Notes under the pieces: generated by a model
Seen by the model: the letters and a program-made list of their open reading frames with translations, nothing else
What the model was told of the DNA's origin: nothing
Databases searched by the model: none
Source of the DNA: Tubulanus polymorphus
Lineage: Eukaryota; Nemertea; Palaeonemertea; Tubulaniformes; Tubulanidae
Direction: 5' to 3'
Length of the DNA stretch: 64,000 nt
Assembly: GCF_964204645.1 (NCBI RefSeq)
Contig: NC_134028.1
Coordinates: 2,108,001-2,172,000, forward strand
In this document: positions 39,701-50,700 of the stretch, piece after piece
How positions within the stretch are numbered: position 1 is the stretch's first letter
Layout of the letters: every line of letters begins with the position of its first letter
Made by a program: the position numbers and the translations under genes

Positions 39701-40890
39701 AAGTTCTTAAAACTTCATCAAATTCGAATTAGCAACACTTTATCAGCGTTAGAACATTTAACGAACAATATTCAAAAGAGCAAGTTTCAACCACACGTCA
39801 CATGGTTGATGGTTTATTCATTATTGGTACAAATAGCATTGTATAAGTAATCTCGGATCTCCTGCGTTTAATTGCCTTAAATCCTATTTTTTTGTGTAGC
39901 CCTTAAGATTCACCTGAGTGCCGAATGTAAAACTATACTGGATAAACTTGGTGGTTATACAGTGATTGAGCGCGGTCTCGTCAAAATGAAGGTATTTCAA
40001 ATGATGTTTCGAACTCTACTCACAAGCCGAATGTAATAATCTGCATTCACAAGTTATCGACATTTTAATTCGGTATTCAGGGCAAAGGTGAACTGATGAC
40101 GTATTGGTTACAAGACGAAGACGCCGAATATCGACTTCGACGTCTCGAATCATCGAAGAAAGTTCGCCCGATCGTCGAAACGACCGCCAGTACACCGACC
40201 GAGGCGCTTAAACGCGGTAAATTCCGTTCGTTTGGCGGACATCCAGCCAACGAGGTTTCCACGCCAAAAGTGAAACTTCGATCACAAAAAAGTGACAATC
40301 CTAACGATAAAAGTATTATGAGCATTATTCGAGAGATGGGTATGAACGATAAGAATGCAAAAGGTTTAAAACTATCGGACACCCAGCCGTCGCCCCGCGA
40401 CCGAACGTCGGCAAATTTCGGCCGGTCAGAAAATTCACCTACATCGTCCAATTGTGATAACGTATTTTCATGTGATAGTCCAATTCGTAGTCCTGGTCGG
40501 AATCCAGCGTTACATAGGCGCGGTTTCTCAGAGGACGATAGTAAACATTCTCAACGTAGTTTAAATTCTCTAGGGCCACAACGAACGAACACAGTCGATA
40601 TACCAGACGCGCGAGTGTCGCCAACAACCAGACCCACTTTCTTGGACGTGGCAGATCCATGCGAAACGGAGCGCCTCCTAGTGGATCACTCGGACGAACA
40701 ACAAAACAATGAACAATTTAGTTTAGTGACCCTGCATCCGGATGGTCGAAGCGTCATAGAGTCGAATGACGTCACCGTGGATGTTGACGGTTTCAAAAAT
40801 AACCATACGAGGGGAAACAATAATAAAAGTTCGCTTGTAAAACAAGCAACAATATCTGAGGGTCACACCCAATTCGCTGAACACGTTTAA
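25810..40890 (+). CDS. receptor-type guanylate cyclase, 5' part not found
   Basis: Single-pass membrane guanylate cyclase that converts GTP to cGMP when its extracellular domain is engaged. Exons: 25810-26116, 26667-26813, 26896-27140, 27913-28048, 28128-28273, 28401-28494, 28613-28688, 29310-29412, 29986-30141, 33169-33273, 34374-34445, 34596-34758, 34964-35113, 36052-36226, 36805-36945, 38503-38626, 39260-39503, 39600-39698, 39900-39991, 40081-40890. They sum to 3,585 nt (1,194 codons plus stop) with matching phases at every junction. Domains in visible residues: ligand-binding 1-358, membrane segment about 360-383, kinase homology 384-691, linker 692-738, cyclase 739-925, tail 926-1194. 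The first visible exon starts in phase 0 at a motif that in this family lies roughly 150 residues into the receptor, so the signal peptide and N-terminal lobe are missing. Closest family by eye is the invertebrate Gyc32E / natriuretic-peptide-receptor-like group; exact orthology is inference. Confidence 0.93.
27187..27525 (+). mobile_element. 339-bp Mutator-like non-autonomous transposon, copy 2
   Basis: Same element, inverted relative to copy 1 and exactly the same length. It is inserted in a guanylate cyclase intron. Flanks are ATGTTATAC / ATGTTACAC, a 9-bp target duplication with one mismatch. Confidence 0.8.
28613..28688 (+). CDS. guanylate cyclase: transmembrane exon
   Basis: A 76-nt exon encodes a strongly hydrophobic run ([17 protein letters not shown]) with no charged residue, followed by Arg-Asn-Trp-Arg across the next junction. 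This is the single membrane helix separating the ligand-binding domain from the cytoplasmic kinase-homology domain. The flanking acceptor (ttaatttcag) and donor (gtaagc) are standard. Confidence 0.92.
29310..36226 (+). CDS. guanylate cyclase: kinase-homology (pseudokinase) domain exons
   Basis: Seven exons (29310-29412, 29986-30141, 33169-33273, 34374-34445, 34596-34758, 34964-35113, 36052-36226) encode a protein-kinase-like regulatory domain. A beta-3 Lys is visible in [10 protein letters not shown], and [16 protein letters not shown] follows. The catalytic-loop equivalent reads [11 protein letters not shown], with no HRD aspartate, as expected of this family's catalytically inactive domain. 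DFG (VTDFGLLEL) and APE (LFWTAPEIM) are kept. [17 protein letters not shown] is the usual sub-domain IX. ATP binding and regulation of the cyclase are family knowledge. Confidence 0.92.
30142..33168. other. largest guanylate cyclase intron
   Basis: Intron of 3,027 bp between the kinase-homology exons ending EMKM and starting MRDLRHDN. Apart from the AAT microsatellite nothing is recognised. Confidence 0.85.
30530..30990 (+). repeat. AAT trinucleotide microsatellite region
   Basis: Long compound AAT/ATA runs at about 30,530-30,765 and 30,865-30,990, inside the 3-kb guanylate cyclase intron 30142-33168. Translations give only poly-Asn or poly-Leu. Confidence 0.95.
34535..34575 (+). repeat. tRNA-like B-box fragment in an intron
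   Basis: gcgggttcgagtcccgt forms a T-arm-like hairpin in the 150-bp intron 34446-34595. A similar word (taggttcgaatccta) sits at 37,077-37,092 in another intron. No A box was seen; tRNA-derived repeat debris is likely. Confidence 0.35.
36805..39991 (+). CDS. guanylate cyclase: dimerisation linker and catalytic domain exons
   Basis: Exon 36805-36945 encodes an amphipathic coiled-coil linker ([19 protein letters not shown]) ending in LLHRMLPK. Exons 38503-38626, 39260-39503, 39600-39698 and 39900-39991 encode the class III cyclase domain. Metal-binding Asp residues are present in YFSDICGFT and [14 protein letters not shown]. The guanine-specifying pair is intact: Glu in [10 protein letters not shown] and Cys in [17 protein letters not shown]. 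All active-site residues I can judge are present, so the enzyme is predicted to be active and GTP-specific. Confidence 0.94.
40081..40890 (+). CDS. guanylate cyclase: last exon with long C-terminal tail
   Basis: An 810-nt terminal exon starts at [10 protein letters not shown], the canonical end of the cyclase domain, and then runs about 250 further residues with no fold I recognise. It is rich in Ser, Thr, Pro, Asp, Asn and Arg (for example [20 protein letters not shown]), so probably disordered and possibly phosphorylated; that is inference. Stop is TAA at 40888-40890. A possible polyadenylation hexamer ATTAAA lies at 41182-41187. Tails of this length occur in some invertebrate receptor cyclases but are not conserved. 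Confidence 0.9.
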   Translation, partial: GKGELMTYWLQDEDAEYRLRRLESSKKVRPIVETTASTPTEALKRGKFRSFGGHPANEVSTPKVKLRSQKSDNPNDKSIMSIIREMGMNDKNAKGLKLSDTQPSPRDRTSANFGRSENSPTSSNCDNVFSCDSPIRSPGRNPALHRRGFSEDDSKHSQRSLNSLGPQRTNTVDIPDARVSPTTRPTFLDVADPCETERLLVDHSDEQQNNEQFSLVTLHPDGRSVIESNDVTVDVDGFKNNHTRGNNNKSSLVKQATISEGHTQFAEHV

Positions 40891-41734
40891 CCTTTTTTCG
40901 TGGAATTTATCTGTCTCTAATATGGCGGCTGATTTGGGGCATTAGGAAAATTGAAATCAAGGCCGTTCCGACGAACATTTTTTGCGAGGGAAATTTCTAT
41001 TTCTCTATGCGAGAAAACAGGAAATACTGTTTTCGCACGTAAAATGATACCGACCGGGGATCAGCCACCATAGTCTTAAGGTTATATAGAAAAATATTGT
41101 GTGGTTTTCAAAGGTATTCTAATGTTATTTCATGAATTGGTTTTTGATTATTTGAATATCGTTGTATTAAGTGGTATAAGAATTAAATATTTAGTTTGTT
41201 TCTATTCGAGGTGTGTTTTCTTATCAATTCATTATAGATATTCACGTTTTATGAAAGTTAATCCATAGCCTTATTCGTTATCCTTTCGAAATAATCGGTT
41301 TTGATTTTTCGAAATCCCTACAAAATTACCAGAACGATCTCAAAACTAAAATGTCAACACATTACTTATGAATATGGGGTTTTAGTTTGCATTCGGAAAA
41401 CAAACATTCTTCGAAAAATGAACCTACAAATAATTACTTTGAATCGGTGTGTAAACTAGCAATACGGTTGATAGAAAAGATTATTTTATTCCTACGAAAA
41501 ATAGTACACTTTTTTACCAATTCACCTCCGGGGCTCTGTTTCTAATAACATATAGGAAACATTGACTCGTGTCCAATTAACAATTGAGTACATAATACTG
41601 AATGCATGGCACAATCTAAGCAGTACCTTTCACAGTGAGCGGTTTTGCCGCTAATACTTATTTCAAAGTTGACTATAAGAAAACTTGAAATGAAATGTTT
41701 TATTACTTCATGTTTAAAGCTGATGATACCGTCT

Positions 41735-42015
41735 GACAGTCGCTGTTTAGTCGAATCTAGGCCGCGAAAAAGCCAACAGTCATTCGCAGAAATGAAATTG
41801 ACGGCTCTGTCCGGGTTTGCTCCCCGAACTCGCTTCCACCAGCCCCCAGGGCAAAATTCGGTTTTCGTATCTAGTCGACTACAGGGCGGAACTAATAACC
41901 GAATGCGCTTAATTTCCGAACTTTTTCCGGAATATAGTTCCGACTAACTGACATTCGGTTTCATTTAGTTCGACTTAAGTCGGCTAATTCCGATAACCGA
42001 AGTTCGCCCAGGCCT
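41735..42015 (-). repeat. dispersed repeat family member 3
   Basis: The reverse complement of about 41,930-42,015 matches 11,165-11,260 (gcgaacttcggttatc and gtcggaactata). It lies between the guanylate cyclase and copy A. Confidence 0.45.
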
Positions 42016-42499
42016 CACGACGCGCGCTTTCATTACCAGCGATTTAGCGCATGGCGTCATCAACTCGCGAAATACTTCCTTGTTCGTTAAACGTTCGTTG
42101 ATTGGTCTATTTAACGGGAAATTCAACAGAAGCCAATGTCGTTTGTTACGAGCGCTGTGATTGGTACGACCGATTCTAGTAGTAACGACACCAACGAATC
42201 GCCTGGTCATGGGGTTCGGGAAACGGCTTTAGCTTAGTGAATCGCTTGATGGGTGATGATACGTATAACGATTAAATCGGATTTTCCGTTACCTTATTGA
42301 AGTGACGTACGTTAATTCTTACAACAAAAACACGAATTCACAACACACTTTAAATCTATCTGATTTCATGTTTGAACTATTTTAATTCATAGCAATTTTA
42401 CCAGGAGAAAATGGAGAAAAGAAGCAAAAACAAATTAAAATAAAAAGCAGAAAATAACTATAACATAAATTGGCCTTGTGGCCGAAACACATAGGAATG

Positions 42500-42640
42500 G
42501 CGAGAAATGCGTCCTCGTATGTTTTGTTAGTGATAATGATTTGCGACCGACTGAAGAGACTAAAATCAGAAATTGTGTCCGTGTTCAAAATTTGTTGATA
42601 TTACAATGTTATGACTAATAAAACATTAACTGCTCACCCA
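42500..42640 (+). repeat. possible relic of a third 3' flank
   Basis: This stretch resembles the 3' flanks of both copies (51,475-51,600 and 62,005-62,140): shared gagaaatgcgt, then ttgtta/cgtgat, agagacta/aaagacta and actaataaaacat. It lies immediately upstream of unit A, as expected if an older unit once stood there or if the duplication breakpoint used this sequence. Confidence 0.35.
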
Positions 42641-44288
42641 TTAAAATGTAGCTCATCACGTCTCATTTCATAACGTTCATTAGAGCACGTGCTATCGCGC
42701 TAACACAGAATTTGCATGATTTCATGCGCTTTTTCTCAAGGGCGTAACAACACAGCATGCAACAGCCGATTGTGGGAAAAATTAGAACATATTGTTAATC
42801 ACAGCTTGTTAATTGGATTATATTATTGCAGAATTATAAACACATGAACTCCAACTTCTCAAAACTTCAGCTGCACGTTTGAATGGACTCACAAATTCGA
42901 TCATATCATTTCCAGTGTTTTGCACCTTCACATGGTTAACCGTTTCTACAAGAATCCAGATTCTCAATAAAATGCTGCATCTAATTTAGTATTTTACTAT
43001 CTTTCTGAGTGAAACATGTATAACTTAATTGTACCGTATATGAATACAATTTCATTAATTTGTACATTCAGGTCCTTATCTAAACACTTATGATTTTTTC
43101 TATCACCGGTTTGCGTATTAACGACTACTCGAATATACAATATCAATCGCATTTCACTAAAATGAATTCGATCATCACATGGCGTTACTTTCCCTTTCAA
43201 CAATTTATTAAACTCCTCCATTCGTTGAGGGTTCAGTGTTCATCTAAATGAAACAAGAATCAATACCCGGTACGTACTCCTGGAATAATACGGATTCTAC
43301 TTGATACTAATTTTCAGGTCGCGTACCCACATTTCGAATATTAAGATAGCGTTATGAAATGATGTATATTCAATTATGGGGCAACATAGAGACGTGTTTG
43401 TTTATTATATTAATACTTTGAATATGTCCTCGTAATTAACATCTGTCTGACAGTTCTGACCGCGTTCACAGTTTCTACATTTGTCCTGGTATGTCTGAGA
43501 CCAAGGGTAAAAATATAGGGGTGAATTTAGTTTAAAAAAGGATTTGTTTAGGATAGGAAGTCTGGGTCGAAGTTAGGCTCGACAGTCGGATTCGGAGCTC
43601 CTTTTGCTTCGTGAAATCTACGGGCCGAATATTGAGTCGGTGCTCGACGAATCGAATCAAAAAATACAGATCGTCTTTCAATCATGGAGTCACTATTTAC
43701 TATATTCTGGATATTTGGATGAAGTTATCGGAACAACGCATCGGACGTATAAGAGAGCAAAGCCAACCTACCTGCTCTTCTATTTCAATCATTTTCAGTA
43801 AAGTATAAAGTCTAAAGACTGAATTATGAAAGAAACATAAAGGGTGAGCTCTAGATGTGCTAAAGGCTGAGTAATTGGTTACTCGACTAATTAGTGATAT
43901 ATAGCGATATTGATACGAAGATTATGTATGATATTCCATCCTATCACCGACACTACTATAACGTAAGGAGATTCAATACCAGCCCAGTAATCGTTTTGCA
44001 TTCAACAAAACGGAGGATTGGATTAACCCCTTCATTAATTATTTAAACTACAGCAAAAACCTTCATTTACACAACTATCCAGCCAAAGAGGAGTGTGGAT
44101 TCTATTTGTGATGATTTGGCTCTTTGAAGTTAATTTCGCAATCGATGGCTCTTCATGCGTTTATAATAGAAGTAATAATACAGAATTGATAATATCATAT
44201 TAGTTGTGAAATTGAACTTTGAAAACTCTTCAGATATAATATAACTATTAATATGACAGGTGTTAAACTAAAACCACATTGAATATTA

Positions 44289-44347
44289 TATATAAACAGG
44301 CTTTGAGAAGTGTAAAATCGTTTCATTCAACGTGAATGAACTGAAAG
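44289..44347 (+). promoter_or_regulatory. predicted core promoter and 5' UTR exon, copy A
   Basis: A TATA box (TATATAAA) at 44289-44296 lies about 50 nt before a strong donor (AAG|GTAAGT, intron from 44348). The matching acceptor (ttctttatag) ends at 44709, two bases before the ATG. This suggests a short non-coding first exon and a 5' UTR intron. Copy B has the same arrangement. The transcription start is inferred, not seen. Confidence 0.5.
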
Positions 44348-44711
44348 GTAAGTTCAAACAATTATCATTTTTCATCTTAGGTATCTCACGTTCGATCTTA
44401 TCATCCGAATTGGAAATGATAACGGCGGTAGTATTAGATTTTCACTCCTACCTTCCTGGTTACGAGGCATGTATCACTCAAACGTACCGGTATAGAACAG
44501 AAATCAAGAACTCTGGTTTTTTTAAAGAAGAAAGCCTTACTTTGTCGATGAACCGAATGCAAAATAAATACAAGTAGATTTAAGTGCACTATATATGTAT
44601 CTAGTAAACTCAGCTATACGGCGAACAAACTATCTTATTTTATAGAATACTCACCAATATTCTCACTCATGAAAGTTATACACTGAAAAAGGATCAATTT
44701 TCTTTATAGAA

Positions 44712-47700
44712 ATGATGTGGAAATTCCTTTGTTCTGTTGTTTTTGCCTTTTGCTGTGTTGAACTGATTTCATCACAAAACCCAACAAGTAACGTATCTTT
44801 ACGTGGATCATTTAAAATATATATAGAATATTTGATAATGAAATTTTGAAAAACATTGAAAGATTGATAATGAAAAATATTGAACTTTTTCTAACACAAC
44901 TCAACATTTCTTTGTCAGCATGTAAGAACACTGATGAAGGGACAGCATACCAGGGCACGAAGTCTACGACCATTTCTGGCAGAACTTGTGACTTTTGGTC
45001 AAACCATCCCGGTTCTTACTCGTTCCCAGCGGGTGAAACTGCGACGAGTGCTAAAAACTACTGTCGTAATCCCGGAGCAGTTCAGGATACTAGAGTAGTA
45101 ACTGGATTTTACACCAATCCCATGCGAGCGGGACCTTGGTGTTATACAACGGATGCGTATGTGTGGGATTATTGTGACATCCCAAAATGCGGTGATCCTC
45201 CTCGAGATCCTGGTGAGTAAAATGTATAAAGTATATAAATACATAAATATATTCATATTTTGGGAGCGACTAAGATTTCGTCTAAAAAGAACGAAATTAA
45301 CGAAATGATATTCTACAGGTGTTAACTGTGCCACCTACTTGAAAGGTTATTTCATTTATAATGGATCGCTTAGTGTCGCCAACACCGGTCAGAAGTGTGT
45401 TTATGCTCCTAGGCTGGAAGCATTTCGAACAACTATCGGGTATGTATCAGCGTGTAAAATTTTTTCAAATTATCATGAATCTGAATTAGTCTGAAGTTAA
45501 TCTTTTCCTGTCTTGTAGGGGATCAATACAGACGCAAATCAAACGAGGCGATCGATGTTATTTCTACAAAGGCATGGCGCAGAGGATGTTGGGGTGCTGG
45601 GTTTATGAAGGAGATACCACAACCGATGCAACCGCCTTTATGTTTAGACCTTGCACATTTCCAGTTTATTGTAGTAAGTTCGAAGCCTGTCGATCAGTTG
45701 CATCATCATAAGATAAAAACCCACTATGTACAAATTAAAAGAATTTTAAAATGGAGAATTAATTTATTGAAATAAATCTAAAATATGAAATACACGACTT
45801 AACGATCGCATCCTAGAGATCATCGTCAGGTGTGATTTGTACATAGTGGGTTTTTATCTTACTAACCGTTCACCACGTTTGAGTGTGGTTATTGTACGAG
45901 CTGCATTATGGACTCCAGAGTATTAGAGTCCATGGTTGCTTTTAACGCGTTTTTTAAACCGGTGAATTACAGAAGTTTTCTTTCTCCATTTATTTCAGAC
46001 AAATACGTCCCTCCAGCAAATCCTGTAGGAGGTAACATTGGCTCTATTTTTTAGTATACTTGATATATTCATATTATTCAATCGATGCGATTAATGAATG
46101 TGCATATTGAGGTGAATTGAACGTGATTCCTGTACATTAGTGCGTGTGTGTCATTGCATAACAGAATGCTGTTAATTTTCATTTCGAAGATTCATCATAA
46201 AATGCCTGACACCGTTTATTTTACCTCTTAGGCGATCCATATATTCTTACTATTCAATTGATTTAATCCAATTTCAGGTACTGCATGCCAACCCGCTTGT
46301 TCGGATCGTCAAAGCTGCGTCAATAATATTTGTCAGTGCAAAACAGGATTAGTAACCAGTGGAACGACGTGTTCATGTCCCTCGGTAAATCTTTACTGGG
46401 ACACAACTACGTTAACTTGCCAGCGTAAGTGCAACAAACTCATAATGTCCATCTGCTTGAAATTTTACCATATTCACCGCATAGAAATTAATTTGCCATT
46501 GATTAAACATCAGAATAATTTCATGTTGCATCAATTATTTCTACGTTTAAAGCTGCGTGTCAAGGTCGTTGCAAAGATAGGGAGATATGCGTCAATGGAA
46601 ATACTTGTGAGTGTGTAACTGGATTCAATAGATCTCCAAGCGGAATTTGTGAACGTGAGTTCATTCGAAGATACTTTTTCATATTCAACTGCATCGAAAT
46701 GTGACCAAAACCCTCAAATAACGCAATAAGATTATTGTTGTTTTTCATTTAACAGCTCCTCCTACAACATGTCAGAAAATATGTAGAGCGTATGGCGATC
46801 CGCATTTCCTATCATTCGATGGGTTGAGTTTCAGTTTTCATGGCTCTTGCACATACATACTAGCAGAATACAATGTACCAGGATCAACGTGTCGGTTCAG
46901 AATCTCATTGAGAAGTGTTAGAGCTACACCGAGTGTTGCTGCTACCTTTTCAACCGTTCTCATGTTTGAATCGCTCACACCAGGACAAACATTTTCGACT
47001 CGATTCAACCGAATTTCTAAGGAATTAATGGTAAGCTTCTGTTATCCCCGATTTTATCATTATCTTATGATGGCAAAATCTGAGAAGTCAATCTCGTTTA
47101 ATTGGATGGCTTAATGAAGACGTCTGCTAAAATATGAATCGATTTAGTTATTAATGAACTGTTGAATGCTATTACTGAAAGGAAGTATGTATTACGATTC
47201 TATTTGATTATACTGTGGCTTATTGCAAAATCGATAGCACATGTGATTTCGGATTCGACACATATTTTCACTCATTTTCAGATCAATAATAAATTGTCTT
47301 CAAGTCCATATGTTGGATTACCCGGTGATTACCAGGTTGGTTATGAATTGGGAATGTTTTTTGTGAGAAGCGCTCAATGCAGTATTGATGTCACATTCAG
47401 AGATTATTCACTGATCATACAGCTCGGAAAAGCAACTGTAAATACCTACGCAGGTATTACATTACGAATGTTCCTTATTCTAGACACTAGAAAATCGTTC
47501 CACAGTTCTGACTATATTTCATTTTGAACCTCTCAAAGTGAACGGAACTTTAAATCATTCTGTGTCCTTTAAAGTAACACGTCAGTGGGATAATGGAAAG
47601 TAATCATTTTCAATCCGTACACAGGTAATCTGATTGGTCTATGCGGTAACTGTGACGGAAATAAAACTAACGACCTCGATAATTGTTCGCAAGGCACGAT

Positions 47701-50700
47701 GACGATCGGTTCTATAGGAAGAACGACATTAAGGGATTCCTGTTTAGCGAGCGATGCAGAATTATCATTAAGGCCCAGGTATTGTGAACGAGTGATTATC
47801 ATAAAGATAATGGCACATTAAAGCACTCCATATAAATTTGTAAATAAGTAATTAAATTTCTTGCTATATTCCAACTCATACCTTTCAGTTGCGTAAAACC
47901 GACACCTCCAGTTACCTGCGAAAAAAGTATCCTTGATGCATTGGGATCGGACAAACAAAAATGCGCTCTGTTGAAGTATGTTCTAACCAAATATATTCTG
48001 CTTGTTCTACACATTATATAGCAAGTGATTTGAAAATGATTCTGTTAATTTAAGGTTATCACCGGGCCCATTCGCCCAGTGTTTGGCTAGTGGCGTGGTG
48101 GACGTTGCGCCATTTTTCGAATCATGTAAAGCCGACGCGTGTTACACACAAGCAGATATAAACAAACAACAAGAAATAATTTGCGCGAGTCTAAGCACAT
48201 TTGAGGTGAAATGTAGAGAGGCTGGGTTTACAACTGATGTTTGGAGATCAGCAACTTTCTGTCGTTAGTATCCAACATAAATGTACATGTGTTATGGTTA
48301 ATGTAAAAATACATGCGATAAGATCGTCCTTCTACAACAAACATGATAGAAAGATAATCTTATTTCCCTAGGAGCAACTTTTTCAATATTTGTTATTTCT
48401 GTTACAGCACCGCCTGTATGCCCACAAAATTCACATTACAACCACAGTGCTGTTACCCCTCGACCAACATGCACACAACCGTTCCAATACCATGCAGCAA
48501 ACGCCGTCAAATTACCATTGTGTATTTGCGACGATGGGTACATACTTTCTGGACAAATATGTATTCTCAAATCAAAATGTGGTATGTATCAATTTCAAAA
48601 AGGGACAAAATATACATTGTTTCTATACTCACAGATTCTTTTATATAAACGTCAAGAATTACGTAATTCAACATTACAGATGTATGTGCGAAGTCTCAGT
48701 GTAAAAATGGTGGAATTTGTGAACCACAAAACAGTGATTACAGATGTATCTGTCAAAAAGACTATACAGGACAGTACTGTGAAAACGGTAAGGTTATCAG
48801 TCTGATTGTATTGTTAGTGCAATTAGTTCACATAGACGAAACGTGGTTTTTCATTTTAGATTTTCTAATGAAATATGGTAAAAATTTGATTTTCTTATGA
48901 ACTGTTTTCAATTTCTAAGAAAAAGGAAATTGAAACCATTATACGTTTTTTCACAGGTCCTGGTAATTTATGTGATCCAAATCCATGCAATGGTGGGGTG
49001 TGCCAGATTGATCCATATGGTGAAGTAGTTTGCCAATGTCCAGAGTCCCTTACTGGAGAAAGGTGTACAATGCCAGTACCTGTTGGTAAGTATTGAAATA
49101 CCACTTTCCCACTTTTAGAATAACTGAGAAAATCTTTGTACAGGTTTTATTCTATCCTTTAGATCCCTGTTCGTCAAACCCATGTAAAAATGGTCTGTGT
49201 CAAATTCTGCTGGTAAATGGCGTTCCGAACACATACACTTGCAGCTGCGATCCGGATTATACTGGGGATCAATGTCAATGCGGCCCTAATGAACCTTACA
49301 ACGCAAATACTGGTACATGTGTCAGTAAGTATACCAGTATTTTAATGAGGAAATTGAAAATTCTCATCCATACAGATTTATCTGTGTAGCACAAGCCATT
49401 ACATAACAGATTGATGTTAATTTGATTCAGAAGATTCATCATAAAATGCTTGACACCGTTTGTTCAATATTTTAGGTAATCCATGCTCAGCAAACCCATG
49501 TGGTACAAATGGACAATGTGTTCAATCTGCAGCAGGTTACACTTGTAACTGTAATACTGGTTTTACTGGTGATCAATGTCAATGCGACCCTAACAAGCCT
49601 TACGACGCGAACTCTGGTACATGTGTCAGTAAGTATACCAGTATCTAAACAAAATAATTGATAAGAAAAATAAAATTATCAGGAATGGCCACAACATTAT
49701 GGCTATTCATGTGAAGTTTACTAAGATTTATTATGAAACGTCTGAAATCGTTTGTTTAATGTTTTAGGTAATCCATGCTTGGCAAACCCATGTGGTACAA
49801 ATGGACAATGTGTTCAATCTGCAGCAGGTTACACTTGTAACTGTAATGCTGGTTTTACTGGTGATCAATGTCAATGTGGCCCTAATACACCTTACGACGC
49901 TAACTCTGGTACATGTGTCAGTAAGTATACCAGTATCTGAACAAAATAATTGATGAGAAAAAATTCCATCCACACATATTTTCCTGTTAATACCGCTAAC
50001 AAGCCATTGCGTAGCAGATTGCTGTTAATTCGAGTTGGAAGATTTGTTCTAAAGTGCTTGACACCGTTTCTTCAATATTTTAGGTAATCCATGCTCGGCA
50101 AACCCATGTGGTACCAATGGACAATGTGTTCAATCTGGAGCAGGTTACACGTGTAACTGTAATGCTGGTTTTACCGGTGATCAATGTCAATGTGGCCCTA
50201 ATGAACCTTACGACGCAAACACTCAAGCATGCAAATTAGGCGAGTCATATTCTGACCGACAAATATTCATATGTAAAACATTTGCAAAATAAGAAATATT
50301 CTCCTGACCTCATTAATTTCTTACAGTTTGTAATAGCTGCACAGATCGACAAGTGCTCGATGCTAGTGGAATCTGTCAATGTGTATCAGGAACAACATGG
50401 AACGGATCGCAGTGCGCGTGTGATTCCAATCGCCTCTGGGACCCCGTAACGAAACAATGTTTTGGTAAAATTTTATATATCTTTGGAAGAGAGTTCAAGT
50501 ATTCGAATAACCATAAAAGCGATAACACTAACAACTTCATTTTCTAATGAGTAAATAGAGTTTATTGAGACTAACGTTTTCGGGATCATATCCCCCTCAT
50601 CAGGTGAAATACAAGTAAATGAAATGTTTAAACCAAAAGTTTTATATCATATACAACATAAGTTACAAAATTACAAGTGCTAAATTCAAAGCTACATAAA

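Larger units (their letters stand above)
40891..43079. other. intergenic region between guanylate cyclase and copy A
   Basis: Holds the guanylate cyclase 3' flank, dispersed repeat member 3 and a possible relic 3' flank at 42.5 kb. No coding sequence supported. Confidence 0.65.

Noticed and set aside
40077-40451. 124-residue minus-strand open frame
   Set aside because: Lies opposite the last guanylate cyclase exon; a shadow of that coding sequence.
44332-44577. 81-residue open frame upstream of copy A, also seen before copy B
   Set aside because: It crosses the predicted 5' UTR donor, has a stop in the B version, and its similarity is no greater than that of neighbouring non-coding sequence.
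47282-47778. Single long vWD exon with two compensating frameshifts in copy A
   Set aside because: Copy A length is compatible, but copy B has two additional bases in the same stretch, which would break the frame. Treating 47454-47624 as an intron keeps both copies open.
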